DNA of 64,000 nucleotides from Streptomyces lydicus (GTDB lineage: Bacteria; Actinomycetota; Actinomycetes; Streptomycetales; Streptomycetaceae). This document shows, one piece after another, positions 1 through 7,669 of this stretch. Numbering within the stretch: the first letter of the stretch is position 1; every line of letters begins with the position of its first letter. The DNA lies in contig NZ_JNZA01000013.1 of NCBI RefSeq assembly GCF_000717345.1, forward strand, positions 1 through 64,000, in the 5' to 3' direction. The translations under genes and the position numbers were made by a program. The notes beneath the pieces were generated by a model. That model searched no databases. It saw only the letters and a program-made list of their open reading frames with translations, and was not told the origin of the DNA.

Positions 1-1
1 C

Positions 2-133
2 CGCTACTTCGGCCCCGGCCCCACCCCCGACGACGACCCCGCCGCCCCCACCGACTGGCTCCCCTGGACCGCCGCCGCCCTGGGCCTGACCCTCCTCACC
101 GCAGCCCTCTACTTCTGGCGCACCCGCCCCTGA
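2..133 (+). CDS. C-terminal end of a membrane protein (partial)
   Basis: Only the last 43 codons are inside the window; the gene starts upstream and stops with TGA at 131-133. The visible tail has an acidic, proline-rich stretch followed by one hydrophobic helix (WTAAALGLTLLTAALYFW) and a short Arg-containing end, as in a protein anchored by a C-terminal transmembrane helix with a tiny cytoplasmic tail. The reading frame is supported by G/C in third positions and by the SseB-like gene following 45 bp later on the same strand. No function can be assigned from this fragment. Confidence 0.6.
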   Translation, partial: RYFGPGPTPDDDPAAPTDWLPWTAAALGLTLLTAALYFWRTRP

Positions 134-178
134 GGGAAAGCCGGCAACGTCCGGCACACCACGAGCGGATACGCTCGC

Positions 179-913
179 GTGGTGCAGAAGAACATCCCCG
201 ACCCCGGCTTCTCCGACGACGACGGCTCCGCCGACCCCGCCCTGACCGCCGCGCTGACGGCGTACGGCGACGACCGGAGCACCGAGCCCCAGCTGCTGGC
301 CGCGCTGGCCGGCGCCCGGATGCTCGTCCCCGTGGTGGCGGTGCTGGGCGAGGTGGAGACCGGCCCGGACGGTCTGCGCCGCGAGAAGACCAGCGACATG
401 GCGGTCCCCACCCTCCAGGCGCCGGACGGCCGCCGCGCCCTGCCCGCCTTCACCTCCATGGAGACCCTCCAGCGCTGGCGCCCCGACGCCCGCCCGGTGG
501 CCGTCCCGCTCCAGCAGGCACTGCTGGCCGCCTCCCACGAGAAGGCCGACACCCTGGTCATCGACCTGGCCGGCCCGGTCACCTACCAGCTGACCGGCCC
601 CGCGCTGCGCGCCCTCGCCGAGGGCCGGACGACCGCCGACCCGCTCGCCGACCCGGCCGTCACCGACGCCCTGCGGGCCCTGCTCGCCGCCGAGCCCGCG
701 GTCCTCGTCGCCCACCTCGCGCCGTCCCGCGAAACCGACGCGACGCTCGCCCTGGGCCTGGCCGCCGACGCCCCGACCGCCGAGGTCGCCCAGCGGCTGG
801 CGGGGGCGCTGGCCAATGACGAGGTGCTGCGCGCCCGGCTCGTCCGCGGCCTGGACCTGGCCCTCCTGCCGCCGGACGGCGCGGCCCCCGCGGAGCCGCT
901 CTACCGGCGCTGA
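179..913 (+). CDS. SseB family protein
   Basis: A 244-residue cytoplasmic protein. The central part (about residues 55-130, from the MLVPVVAV stretch through the TLVIDLAG segment) has the layout of the SseB N-terminal domain found in actinobacterial paralogues near infC: a VPV strand, a promise to read a score or threshold (LPAFTSMETLQRW), then a VIDLAGP strand. The biochemical role of this family in Streptomyces is unknown; SseB itself was named for a Salmonella secretion gene and that function should not be transferred. The GTG at 179 is the likely start; GTG at 182 is equally possible. A strong terminator hairpin follows the stop. Confidence 0.75.
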   Translation: MVQKNIPDPGFSDDDGSADPALTAALTAYGDDRSTEPQLLAALAGARMLVPVVAVLGEVETGPDGLRREKTSDMAVPTLQAPDGRRALPAFTSMETLQRWRPDARPVAVPLQQALLAASHEKADTLVIDLAGPVTYQLTGPALRALAEGRTTADPLADPAVTDALRALLAAEPAVLVAHLAPSRETDATLALGLAADAPTAEVAQRLAGALANDEVLRARLVRGLDLALLPPDGAAPAEPLYRR

Positions 914-932
914 CCGCCGTACCGAAGGACCC

Positions 933-967
933 GAAGAGCCCCGCGGACACCGTTCGCGGGGCTCTTC
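933..967 (+). terminator. Terminator after the SseB-like gene
   Basis: Perfect 13-bp arms GAAGAGCCCCGCG (933-945) and CGCGGGGCTCTTC (955-967) around a 9-base loop, 20 bp beyond the stop codon. There is no T-run, which is common for Streptomyces terminators. Confidence 0.75.
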
Positions 968-1039
968 CGCCGACGGGCGCGTTCCTCTCCGGGGCCGCAC
1001 AATGCGAGGAGAGCTCAAGATCCACGCGAGGAGAGCCGC

Positions 1040-1834
1040 ATGGAGATTCCGGCGTCCAAGACGGAAACGGGGCCCGAGAGCCCCACGGTGTTGACCCGTA
1101 CGGTTGTGTCCGAGTTCCTGGGCACGCTGCTCCTGGTGTTCTTCGCCGTCGGCTCGGCCGTGCTGGCGGGCGAGTACATCGGCACCTTCGGCATCGCGCT
1201 GGCCTTCGGCTTCACCATGCTGGCGCTGGCCTACGCCCTCGGCCCGGTCTCGGGCTGCCACCTCAACCCGGCGGTGACGCTGGGCATGCTGCTGGCCCGC
1301 CGCCTCACGTTGCGCAGCGCGGTCGAGTACTGGATCGCGCAGATCGTCGGCGCCGTCGTCGGGGCGGCGCTGCTGTTCCTGGTCGCCAAGCAGGTCCCCG
1401 GACTCCAGACGCACGCGGCCTTCGGCACGAACGGCTGGGGCGACCGCTCGGCGGTGCACCTCAACCTGGGCGGTGCCTTCGTCGCCGAGATGGTGATGAC
1501 CTTCCTGTTCGTCTTCGTGGTGCTGTCGGTCACCCACCGGGTGGCGCTGTTCGGCTTCAACGGCGTGGCGATCGGCATGGCGCTGGCCACCGTCCACCTC
1601 ATCGGCATCCCGCTGGACGGCACCTCCGTGAACCCCGCCCGGTCCATCGGCCCGGCCCTGTTCGCGGGCGGCGCGGCCATCACCCAGTTGTGGCTGTTCA
1701 TCGTGGCGCCGCTGATCGGCGGGGCGATCGCGGCCGTGGTGCACCAGATCACCCACCCGCCGCACGAGCCGGTCGTCGTCGCCGACGAGGCCGCACCGCA
1801 CGAGCCCACACCCGGCCCCGGCGAGCGGATCTGA
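1040..1834 (+). CDS. Aquaporin / MIP family channel
   Basis: A 264-residue integral membrane protein with the hourglass layout of major intrinsic proteins: six hydrophobic helices and two half-helices carrying the NPA boxes, HLNPAVT at residues 76-78 and SVNPARS at 198-200. Length and the SEFLGTLLLVFFAVGSAV first helix resemble AqpZ-type water channels. The second loop reads GTSVNPARS, as in water-selective members; selectivity between water and glycerol was not tested by alignment. The C-terminus has a soluble Pro/Glu/His tail of about 25 residues. The ATG at 1040 is preceded by GAGGAG at 1029-1034. The gene stands alone and is convergent with the DUF1844 gene. Confidence 0.9.
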   Translation: MEIPASKTETGPESPTVLTRTVVSEFLGTLLLVFFAVGSAVLAGEYIGTFGIALAFGFTMLALAYALGPVSGCHLNPAVTLGMLLARRLTLRSAVEYWIAQIVGAVVGAALLFLVAKQVPGLQTHAAFGTNGWGDRSAVHLNLGGAFVAEMVMTFLFVFVVLSVTHRVALFGFNGVAIGMALATVHLIGIPLDGTSVNPARSIGPALFAGGAAITQLWLFIVAPLIGGAIAAVVHQITHPPHEPVVVADEAAPHEPTPGPGERI

Positions 1835-1856
1835 GCCTCCCCGCCCCCGTACGCGA

Positions 1857-1890
1857 AAGAGCCCCGGCCGTCTCCCCGGCCGGGGCTCTT
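1857..1890. terminator. Bidirectional terminator between aquaporin and DUF1844 genes
   Basis: Arms AAGAGCCCCGGCC (1857-1869) and GGCCGGGGCTCTT (1878-1890) pair perfectly around an 8-base loop. The hairpin lies between two convergent genes and can serve both strands; a TT follows on the plus strand and AA precedes the stem (TT on the minus strand). Confidence 0.8.
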
Positions 1891-1911
1891 CCGTATGCGG
1901 TTACCGGCCGC

Positions 1912-2310
1912 TCAGCCGTACACCGGGCCGGTGAACTTCTCCCCGGGCCCCTGCCCCGGCTCGTCCGGGACGACCGAGGCTTCGCGGAACGCCAGCTGCA
2001 GCGACTTCAGCCCGTCCCGCAGCGGGGCCGCGTGGTACGAGCCGATCTCGGTGGCGCTGGCGGTGACCAGCCCGGCCAGCGCCTGGATGAGCTTGCGCGC
2101 CTCGTCGAGGTCCTTGTGGGTCTCGCCGCCCTCGGCGAGCCCCAGGTTGACCGCCGCCGAGCTCATCAGGTGCACCGCGACCGTGGTGATCACCTCGACC
2201 GCCGGCACCTCCGCGATGTCGCGGGTCATGGCGTCGAAATCCGGGCTTGCCGCACCCGGTGCGCTCGCCGCGTCCGGTGCGTCGGGCTGCTGAGGGGTCT
2301 GGTCGCTCAT
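1912..2310 (-). CDS. DUF1844 domain-containing protein
   Basis: A 132-residue acidic protein. Residues from about 28 onward (MTRDIAEVPAVEVITTVAVHLMSSAAVNLGL, then DLDEARKLIQALAGLVTASATEIG) match the DUF1844 helix pair found in almost every Streptomyces next to infC. The first 27 residues are low-complexity Pro/Ala/Asp. No enzymatic motif is visible; function is unknown. It is divergent from the infC leader, so the 400 bp between them must hold promoters for both. Confidence 0.85.
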   Translation of the reverse strand: MSDQTPQQPDAPDAASAPGAASPDFDAMTRDIAEVPAVEVITTVAVHLMSSAAVNLGLAEGGETHKDLDEARKLIQALAGLVTASATEIGSYHAAPLRDGLKSLQLAFREASVVPDEPGQGPGEKFTGPVYG

Positions 2311-2436
2311 GTCTTCGGGCTTCTTCCTGCTGAGGGGTCGGCTCCAGCCTATGGCCCCGGTCCGCGGCCCCCGCGCCGGGGAGTGTCATCCTGCTCGGGG
2401 AACGCCGGGGGCCGGCACAGAAGTGGGGGCCGCCCC

Positions 2437-2710
2437 TTGACTCGTGTATCCTGGTGTTCCGACCGGCCGGACACACATGTGACCGGCCCACAAGTGGAGG
2501 CTCCGATCTCCCACCCGGCCGACCTCTGGTTGGCGGGTCAACGGTCCGGCTGCGCCCCGCGGAGACTTCGCGGCGGTGCTCCAGATCTATGTGGAGCCCC
2601 GCCTGTGTCCCGTCCGGGGCATTTTTCGTGTGCCGGCGCGGGTGGTCACATCGAACAGACGTTACGCGGCAGTCCGCCAGGCCGTCGCGTGGTGCTACCG
2701 AGGAGGATCC
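2437..2710 (+). promoter_or_regulatory. infC operon leader with promoter-like elements
   Basis: About 250 bp of untranslated leader precede infC. A TTGACT (2437-2442) and a TANNNT box TATCCT (2447-2452) lie at the upstream end; they are too close to be one -35/-10 pair, so at least one belongs to another arrangement. Downstream comes a run of possible stems and an intrinsic terminator (2596-2626), then the Shine-Dalgarno AGGAGG at 2701-2706. In Firmicutes and enterobacteria infC-rpmI-rplT leaders mediate L20 autoregulation; a comparable role here is inferred only from position and structure. Confidence 0.55.
2596..2626 (+). terminator. Attenuator-type terminator in the infC leader
   Basis: Stem arms GCCCCG (2596-2601) and CGGGGC (2615-2620) followed directly by ATTTTT, one of very few hairpins in this window with a real T-run. 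It lies about 85 bp upstream of the infC start and inside the leader, which is the arrangement of a conditional transcription terminator (attenuator). Confidence 0.7.
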
Positions 2711-3352
2711 ATCAGCGCCGAGCCCCGCATCAACGACCGGATTCGCGTCCCCGAGGTGCGACTCGTCGGTCCCAGTGGCGAGCAGGTCGGCATTGTGCCG
2801 CTTGCCAAGGCCCTGGAGCTTGCGCAGGAGTACGACCTCGACCTGGTCGAGGTGGCGGCGAACGCCCGTCCGCCGGTCTGCAAGCTCATGGACTACGGAA
2901 AGTTCAAGTACGAGTCGGCCATGAAGGCCCGTGAGGCGCGCAAGAACCAGGCGCACACGGTCATCAAGGAGATGAAGCTCCGGCCGAAGATCGACCCGCA
3001 CGACTACGACACCAAAAAGGGTCACGTCGTCCGGTTCCTCAAGCAGGGTGACAAGGTCAAGATCACGATCATGTTCCGTGGTCGCGAGCAGTCCCGCCCC
3101 GAGCTGGGCTTCCGGCTGCTGCAGCGGCTCGCGTCCGACGTGGAGGACCTCGGCTTCATCGAGTCGAATCCGAAGCAGGACGGCCGAAACATGATCATGG
3201 TCCTCGGTCCGCACAAGAAGAAGACCGAGGCGATGGCCGAGGCCCGCGAGGCACAGGCCGCCCGCAAGGCGGAGCGCCAGGGCGGAGTCGCCGCGGACCA
3301 GTCCGTGGAGGAGTCCGCCGAGGAGCCCGCCGGGGAGCCCGCCGAGGCGTGA
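2711..3352 (+). CDS. infC: Translation initiation factor IF-3, non-canonical AUC start
   Basis: Encodes IF-3, which binds the 30S subunit, blocks premature 50S joining and proofreads start codons. Both domains are present: an N-terminal domain from [21 protein letters not shown] and a C-terminal domain from about residue 80 with [26 protein letters not shown]; the end is a Glu/Ala-rich actinobacterial tail. The conserved protein begins [11 protein letters not shown], and the ATC at 2711 lies 4 bp after a perfect AGGAGG. No ATG, GTG or TTG in the same frame is near this Shine-Dalgarno, so AUC is the likely start (213 residues). E. coli infC uses AUU for self-regulation through IF-3 discrimination. 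A longer open frame runs back to about 2576, through the attenuator. First gene of infC-rpmI-rplT. Confidence 0.9.
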   Translation: MSAEPRINDRIRVPEVRLVGPSGEQVGIVPLAKALELAQEYDLDLVEVAANARPPVCKLMDYGKFKYESAMKAREARKNQAHTVIKEMKLRPKIDPHDYDTKKGHVVRFLKQGDKVKITIMFRGREQSRPELGFRLLQRLASDVEDLGFIESNPKQDGRNMIMVLGPHKKKTEAMAEAREAQAARKAERQGGVAADQSVEESAEEPAGEPAEA

Positions 3353-3475
3353 TCACTGGGCGTGAGCCCCGGATTCATGCCGGGGCACCCGCCCCGGACA
3401 GCAATCGATACGAGCGACGCTCCCGCCAGCCGGTCCGTGCCGGTGGGAGCGCCACTGACGAGGAGAGAACGGCGC

Positions 3476-3670
3476 ATGCCGAAGAACAAGACGCACAGCG
3501 GTGCCAGCAAGCGCTTCAAGGTCACCGGCTCCGGCAAGGTGCTGCGTGAGCGCGCCGGCAAGCGCCACCTGCTCGAGCACAAGTCGTCCCGCGTGACGCG
3601 TCGCCTCACCGGCAACGCCGAGATGGCCCCGGGCGACGCCGCGAAGATCAAGAAGCTTCTCGGCAAGTGA
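3476..3670 (+). CDS. rpmI: 50S ribosomal protein L35
   Basis: A 64-residue very basic protein beginning [22 protein letters not shown], the family signature, with the [10 protein letters not shown] segment and a Lys-rich end. The ATG at 3476 follows a good Shine-Dalgarno (GAGGAGAG at 3459-3466). Second gene of infC-rpmI-rplT, 123 bp after infC and 105 bp before rplT. L35 is a late-assembly component of the large subunit. Confidence 0.97.
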   Translation: MPKNKTHSGASKRFKVTGSGKVLRERAGKRHLLEHKSSRVTRRLTGNAEMAPGDAAKIKKLLGK

Positions 3671-3677
3671 GCCACCA

Positions 3678-3700
3678 CGCCCCGCTGGACGAGCGGGGCG
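3678..3700 (+). other. Hairpin between rpmI and rplT
   Basis: Perfect 9-bp arms CGCCCCGCT (3678-3686) and AGCGGGGCG (3692-3700) with a 5-base loop, starting 7 bp after the rpmI stop. There is no T-run and rplT follows in the same direction, so it may be an RNA-processing site, a partial terminator or an L20-related structure. Confidence 0.5.
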
Positions 3701-3775
3701 GGTGACTCGGACCGGGACACAATCGATTCGGGTCGTGTGACGAACAACCACGACCCCGCTACAAGGAGTTAACAA

Positions 3776-4159
3776 GTGGCACGCGTCAAGCGGGCAGTCA
3801 ACGCCCACAAGAAGCGCCGGGCGATCCTCGAGCAGGCCAGTGGCTACCGTGGCCAGCGCTCCCGCCTGTACCGCAAGGCGAAGGAGCAGGTCACCCACTC
3901 CCTCGTCTACAACTACAACGACCGCAAGAAGCGCAAGGGCGACTTCCGTCAGCTGTGGATCCAGCGCATCAACGCCGCTGCCCGCGCCAACGGCATGACG
4001 TACAACCGCTTCATCCAGGGTCTGAAGGCCGCCAACATCGAGGTGGACCGCAAGATCCTCGCTGACCTCGCGGTCAACGACGCGAACGCGTTCGCCGCGC
4101 TCGTCGAGGTTGCCCAGAAGGCGCTTCCCAGCGACGTCAACGCCCCGAAGGCTGCCTGA
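3776..4159 (+). CDS. rplT: 50S ribosomal protein L20
   Basis: A 127-residue basic protein with the L20 signature: [15 protein letters not shown] at the start, then [44 protein letters not shown] and [29 protein letters not shown]. It binds 23S rRNA early in large-subunit assembly and in several bacteria represses its own operon. The GTG at 3776 follows AAGGAG (3763-3768). Last gene of the operon; a strong terminator follows. Confidence 0.97.
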   Translation: MARVKRAVNAHKKRRAILEQASGYRGQRSRLYRKAKEQVTHSLVYNYNDRKKRKGDFRQLWIQRINAAARANGMTYNRFIQGLKAANIEVDRKILADLAVNDANAFAALVEVAQKALPSDVNAPKAA

Positions 4160-4183
4160 ACTTCAGCCTGAGGACGGATTGAC

Positions 4184-4215
4184 GCGGACCCGCAGGCCCC
4201 GGCCTGCGGGTCCGC
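4184..4215 (+). terminator. Terminator of the infC-rpmI-rplT operon
   Basis: Perfect 15-bp arms GCGGACCCGCAGGCC (4184-4198) and GGCCTGCGGGTCCGC (4201-4215) with a 2-base loop, followed by CGCTTTTC. It begins 25 bp after the rplT stop. Confidence 0.85.
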
Positions 4216-4264
4216 CGCTTTTCCCCGCCGCACCGCACCGAACCACAGAAGCGAGCCGCCGCCC

Positions 4265-5119
4265 ATGGGCACCCCCGAGCTGATCTCCCCGCGTTCCCCG
4301 CGTGTCACCGCCGCCCGGCGGCTGGCCCGCCGCGCCTTCCGCGGCAAGGAGCGCCGGTTCATCGCCGAGGGCCCGCAGGCCGTACGGGAGGCCATCGCGC
4401 ACCGCGCCGGGGGCGAGCCCACGCTCATCGAGCTGTTCGCCACCGCCGAGGCCGCCGAGCGGCACACCGAGATCGTCGAGGCGGCCCGGGCCGCCGGGGT
4501 GCGGGTGCACCTCGCCGACGACCGGACGGTCGCCGACATCTCCCAGACCGTTACCCCGCAGGGCCTGCTCGGCGTCTGCCGCTTCCTCGACTCGCCGTTC
4601 GAGGACATCCTCGCCGCCCGCCCGCGGCTGGTCGCGGTGCTCGCCAACGTCCGTGACCCCGGCAACGCCGGCACGGTGCTGCGCTGCGCGGACGCCGCCG
4701 GCGCGGACGCGGTGGTGCTGACCGACGCCTCCGTGGACCTCTACAACCCCAAGTCGGTCCGCGCGTCGGTCGGTTCGCTGTTCCATCTCCCGGTCGCGGT
4801 CGGCGTGCCGGTCGAGCGGGTGGTGGCCGGCCTCAAGGGCGTGGGCGTACGTCTCGTCGCGGCGGACGGCGCGGGCGACTGCGACCTGGACGCCGAGCTG
4901 GACGCCGGCTCCATGGGCGGGCCCACCGCCTGGGTATTCGGCAACGAGGCGTGGGGGCTGCCCGAGGAGACCCGGGCGCTGGCGGACGCCGTCGTACGCG
5001 TCCCCATCCACGGCCGGGCCGAGAGCCTCAACCTCGCCACCGCCGCCGCGGTCTGCCTCTACGCCTCCGCCCGCGCCCAGCGCGGCCCCGGCGGCTGCCG
5101 CGCGGTGTCACCCGCCTGA
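4265..5119 (+). CDS. TrmH/SpoU family RNA 2'-O-methyltransferase
   Basis: A 284-residue SPOUT-class methyltransferase predicted to methylate ribose 2'-OH groups on rRNA or tRNA using S-adenosylmethionine. An N-terminal substrate-binding domain (FIAEGPQAVREAIAH) precedes the SPOUT knot: motif 1 VLANVRDPGNAGTVLRCADAAGADAVVL, motif 2 VFGNEAWGLPEE and motif 3 VPIHGRAESLNLATAAAVCLY. These residues are intact. It follows the rplT terminator in the same direction, an arrangement kept in Streptomyces. Target specificity cannot be read from sequence; a second member of the family lies at 60332. Confidence 0.92.
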   Translation: MGTPELISPRSPRVTAARRLARRAFRGKERRFIAEGPQAVREAIAHRAGGEPTLIELFATAEAAERHTEIVEAARAAGVRVHLADDRTVADISQTVTPQGLLGVCRFLDSPFEDILAARPRLVAVLANVRDPGNAGTVLRCADAAGADAVVLTDASVDLYNPKSVRASVGSLFHLPVAVGVPVERVVAGLKGVGVRLVAADGAGDCDLDAELDAGSMGGPTAWVFGNEAWGLPEETRALADAVVRVPIHGRAESLNLATAAAVCLYASARAQRGPGGCRAVSPA

Positions 5120-5202
5120 GGGGCGTCCCCCGGATCTTTCCGGCACATCCGAGGCGAACTAGTAGTCTTGCGTGCCCGGGGGCCCGGAAGGGGGTAGCGG
5201 GG

Positions 5203-6318
5203 ATGAGTGTGAGCACGTCCGGCAGCACGGTCGCCGCCGACGGCTGCCCGTCCGCGGGGTCGGGGGCCGGTTCCGCGATCGACCCCGACGACCTGCCGGA
5301 CGGCCTGGTCGTCGCCGACGCCACCGGCCGGGTCGTCTGCTTCAACGCCGCGGCGGCCCGGATCACCGGCATCACCCCCGGGGACGCGCTCGGCCGCCCC
5401 CTCGACGTGGCGCTGCCGCTCCAGGACATCGAAGGGCGCCGCTGGTGGCGGCTGACCGACCCCTACGGCGGCCTCGCCATCCGCCGCGGCCAGCCCGAGC
5501 GCAATCTGCTGCTCGGCGGCCGTGAGGTGCTGGTCTCCGCGCGCTACGTACGCGACCGGCCGACCGGCCCCGTGGAGCGGCTGGTGATCGCGCTGCGCGG
5601 TACCGAGGCGCGGCGGCGCACGGAACTCAGCCACGCCGAGCTGATCGCCACCGTCGCCCATGAACTCCGCTCGCCGCTGACGTCCGTCAAGGGCTTCACC
5701 GCCACCCTCCTCCAGAAGTGGGAACGCTTCACCGACGACCAGAAGCGGCTGATGCTGGAGACGGTCGACGCCGACGCCAACCGCGTGACCCGGCTGATCG
5801 CCGAGCTGCTGGACATCTCCCGGATCGACTCCGGACGGCTGGAGGTGCGCCGGCAGCGGGTCGACATGATCGCCGCGGTGCGCCGGCACGTCCAGGCGCA
5901 GACCACCGCCGGCCAGCTGCCCGACCGCTTCCTGATCCGGATGAGGGAACCGCTGCCCGATCTGTGGGCGGACCCGGACAAGGTGGACCAGGTGCTGGGC
6001 AACCTGCTGGAAAATGCGGTGCGCCACGGCGAGGGAACGGTCACCATCGAGGTCGGACCAGCATCGGACGCGACGAGCACGGAGGGGACGAGCGTCACCG
6101 TGAGCGACGAGGGCCCCGGTATCCCGGAGGAGTCGATGAGCCGCGTCTTCACCCGCTTCTGGCGGGGCAGCAAGCGCGGCGGCACGGGCCTGGGCCTCTA
6201 CATCGTCAAGGGCATCGTCGAGGCGCACGGCGGGACGATCACGGTCGGCCGGGCCCCCGCCGGCGGCGCGCAGTTCCGATTCAGCCTGCCCGTCGCGACC
6301 CCGGCCTTTATGGCCTGA
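5203..6318 (+). CDS. PAS-domain sensor histidine kinase, apparently cytoplasmic
   Basis: A 371-residue histidine kinase. A PAS fold (about 30-135: DGLVVADATGRVVCFNAAAARITGITPGDALG) is followed by the HisKA helix pair with the phospho-acceptor in AHELRSPLTSVKGF (His153), then HATPase_c with the N-box NLLENAVRHGEG (about 267-277), DEGPGIPEE and GTGLGLYIVKGIVEAHGG. No transmembrane helix is visible, so it should sense a cytoplasmic signal through PAS. The ATG at 5203 follows GGGGTAGCGGGG. No response regulator is adjacent, so its partner is elsewhere. It lies between the RNA methyltransferase and pheST. Confidence 0.92.
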   Translation: MSVSTSGSTVAADGCPSAGSGAGSAIDPDDLPDGLVVADATGRVVCFNAAAARITGITPGDALGRPLDVALPLQDIEGRRWWRLTDPYGGLAIRRGQPERNLLLGGREVLVSARYVRDRPTGPVERLVIALRGTEARRRTELSHAELIATVAHELRSPLTSVKGFTATLLQKWERFTDDQKRLMLETVDADANRVTRLIAELLDISRIDSGRLEVRRQRVDMIAAVRRHVQAQTTAGQLPDRFLIRMREPLPDLWADPDKVDQVLGNLLENAVRHGEGTVTIEVGPASDATSTEGTSVTVSDEGPGIPEESMSRVFTRFWRGSKRGGTGLGLYIVKGIVEAHGGTITVGRAPAGGAQFRFSLPVATPAFMA

Positions 6319-6544
6319 AACAAGAAGAAGGGGCCGCGCGGCGTCCTGCGAAGGGCGGTGGTGGGCGACGCCCCCACGGGGCTCGGGCCTGCCGCGCTGC
6401 CCGTCCCCCTTAGACTTGACCTTTGGCACCTTTGGCGCACAGGCAATCGCGGGCACAGCGCGGGCTCGGCATCCGACCTTTGTGATCGAGGAGCCGAGGC
6501 GAAGCGAGCCAAGCCAAGCCAGTCCACCGGAAGCACGGGAAGAG

Positions 6545-7669
6545 ATGTCCGCACCCAATAAGTCGTACGACCCTGTCGAGGTCGAAGCCCTGAAACCGGA
6601 AGAGATCGCCGCACGGCTGGACGAGGCGCTCGCCGCCGTCGCCGCCGCGGATTCTCTGGAGGCGCTGCGTGAGGTGAAGGCCGCCCACGCCGGCGACCGG
6701 TCGCCGCTCGCCCTCGCCAACCGCGAGATCGGCGCCCTGCCCCCGCACGCCAAGGCGGACGCCGGCAAGCGCGTCGGCCAGGCCCGTGGCCGGGTCAACC
6801 AGGCGCTCAAGGTCCGCCAGGAGGAGCTGGAGGCGGAGCGCGACGCGCGCGTCCTGGTCGAGGAGGCCGTGGACGTCACGCTGCCCTACGACCGCACCCC
6901 GGCCGGCGCCCGGCACCCGCTGACCACCTTCATGGAGCGGGTCGCCGACGTCTTCGTCGCGATGGGCTACGAGGTCGCCGAGGGTCCCGAGGTCGAGGCC
7001 GAGTGGTTCAACTTCGACGCCCTCAACTTCGTGCCCGACCACCCGGCGCGCCAGATGCAGGACACCTTCTTCGTCCGGGCCAACGGCGCCGAGGGCGACG
7101 AGTCCGGCGTCGTGCTGCGCACCCACACCTCGCCGGTCCAGGCCCGTACGCTCGTCGACCGCGAGCCGCCGGTCTACGTCGTCTGCCCGGGGCGGGTCTA
7201 CCGCACCGACGAGCTGGACGCCACGCACTCCCCGGTCTTCCACCAGATCGAGCTGCTGGCCGTCGACGAGGGCCTGACCATGGCCGACCTCAAGGGCACC
7301 CTCGACCACATGGTCCGGGCGCTCTTCGGCCCGGACATGAAGACCCGGCTGCGGCCGAACTACTTCCCGTTCACCGAGCCGTCCGCCGAGATGGACATGG
7401 TCTGCTACGTCTGCCGTGGCGAGTCCGTGGGCAACCCCGACCGGCCCTGCCGCACCTGCTCCAGCGAGGGCTGGATCGAGCTGGGCGGCTGCGGAATGGT
7501 CAACCCCAAGGTGCTCATCGCCTGTGGTGTCGACCCCGAGAAGTACAGCGGGTTCGCCTTCGGGTTCGGCATCGACCGGATGCTGATGTTCCGGCACAAC
7601 GTGGAAGACATGCGCGACATGTTCGAGGGCGACGTCCGGTTCACCCGGCCGTTCGGGATGGAGATCTGA
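6545..7669 (+). CDS. pheS: Phenylalanine-tRNA ligase alpha subunit
   Basis: A 374-residue class II aminoacyl-tRNA synthetase catalytic subunit; with PheT it forms the alpha2-beta2 enzyme that charges tRNA-Phe. An N-terminal coiled region for tRNA binding (about 1-100) leads to the catalytic core with motif 1 ([28 protein letters not shown]), motif 2 ([21 protein letters not shown]) and motif 3 ([14 protein letters not shown]). The start is the ATG at 6545, giving [16 protein letters not shown]. An open frame extends back to 6416 but that part lies in the promoter region. The stop overlaps the pheT start by one base (TGATG). Confidence 0.97.
   Translation: MSAPNKSYDPVEVEALKPEEIAARLDEALAAVAAADSLEALREVKAAHAGDRSPLALANREIGALPPHAKADAGKRVGQARGRVNQALKVRQEELEAERDARVLVEEAVDVTLPYDRTPAGARHPLTTFMERVADVFVAMGYEVAEGPEVEAEWFNFDALNFVPDHPARQMQDTFFVRANGAEGDESGVVLRTHTSPVQARTLVDREPPVYVVCPGRVYRTDELDATHSPVFHQIELLAVDEGLTMADLKGTLDHMVRALFGPDMKTRLRPNYFPFTEPSAEMDMVCYVCRGESVGNPDRPCRTCSSEGWIELGGCGMVNPKVLIACGVDPEKYSGFAFGFGIDRMLMFRHNVEDMRDMFEGDVRFTRPFGMEI

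Noticed and set aside
1901..3214. Minus-strand 437-codon frame through infC and its leader.
   Set aside because: Antisense shadow; the plus-strand infC and minus-strand DUF1844 genes explain the region.
6416..6544. In-frame extension of pheS with repeated Phe codons (TTT GGC ACC TTT GGC), possibly a Phe leader peptide.
   Set aside because: It starts with TTG, has no Shine-Dalgarno and no stop before pheS, and only two early Phe codons; better read as promoter DNA.
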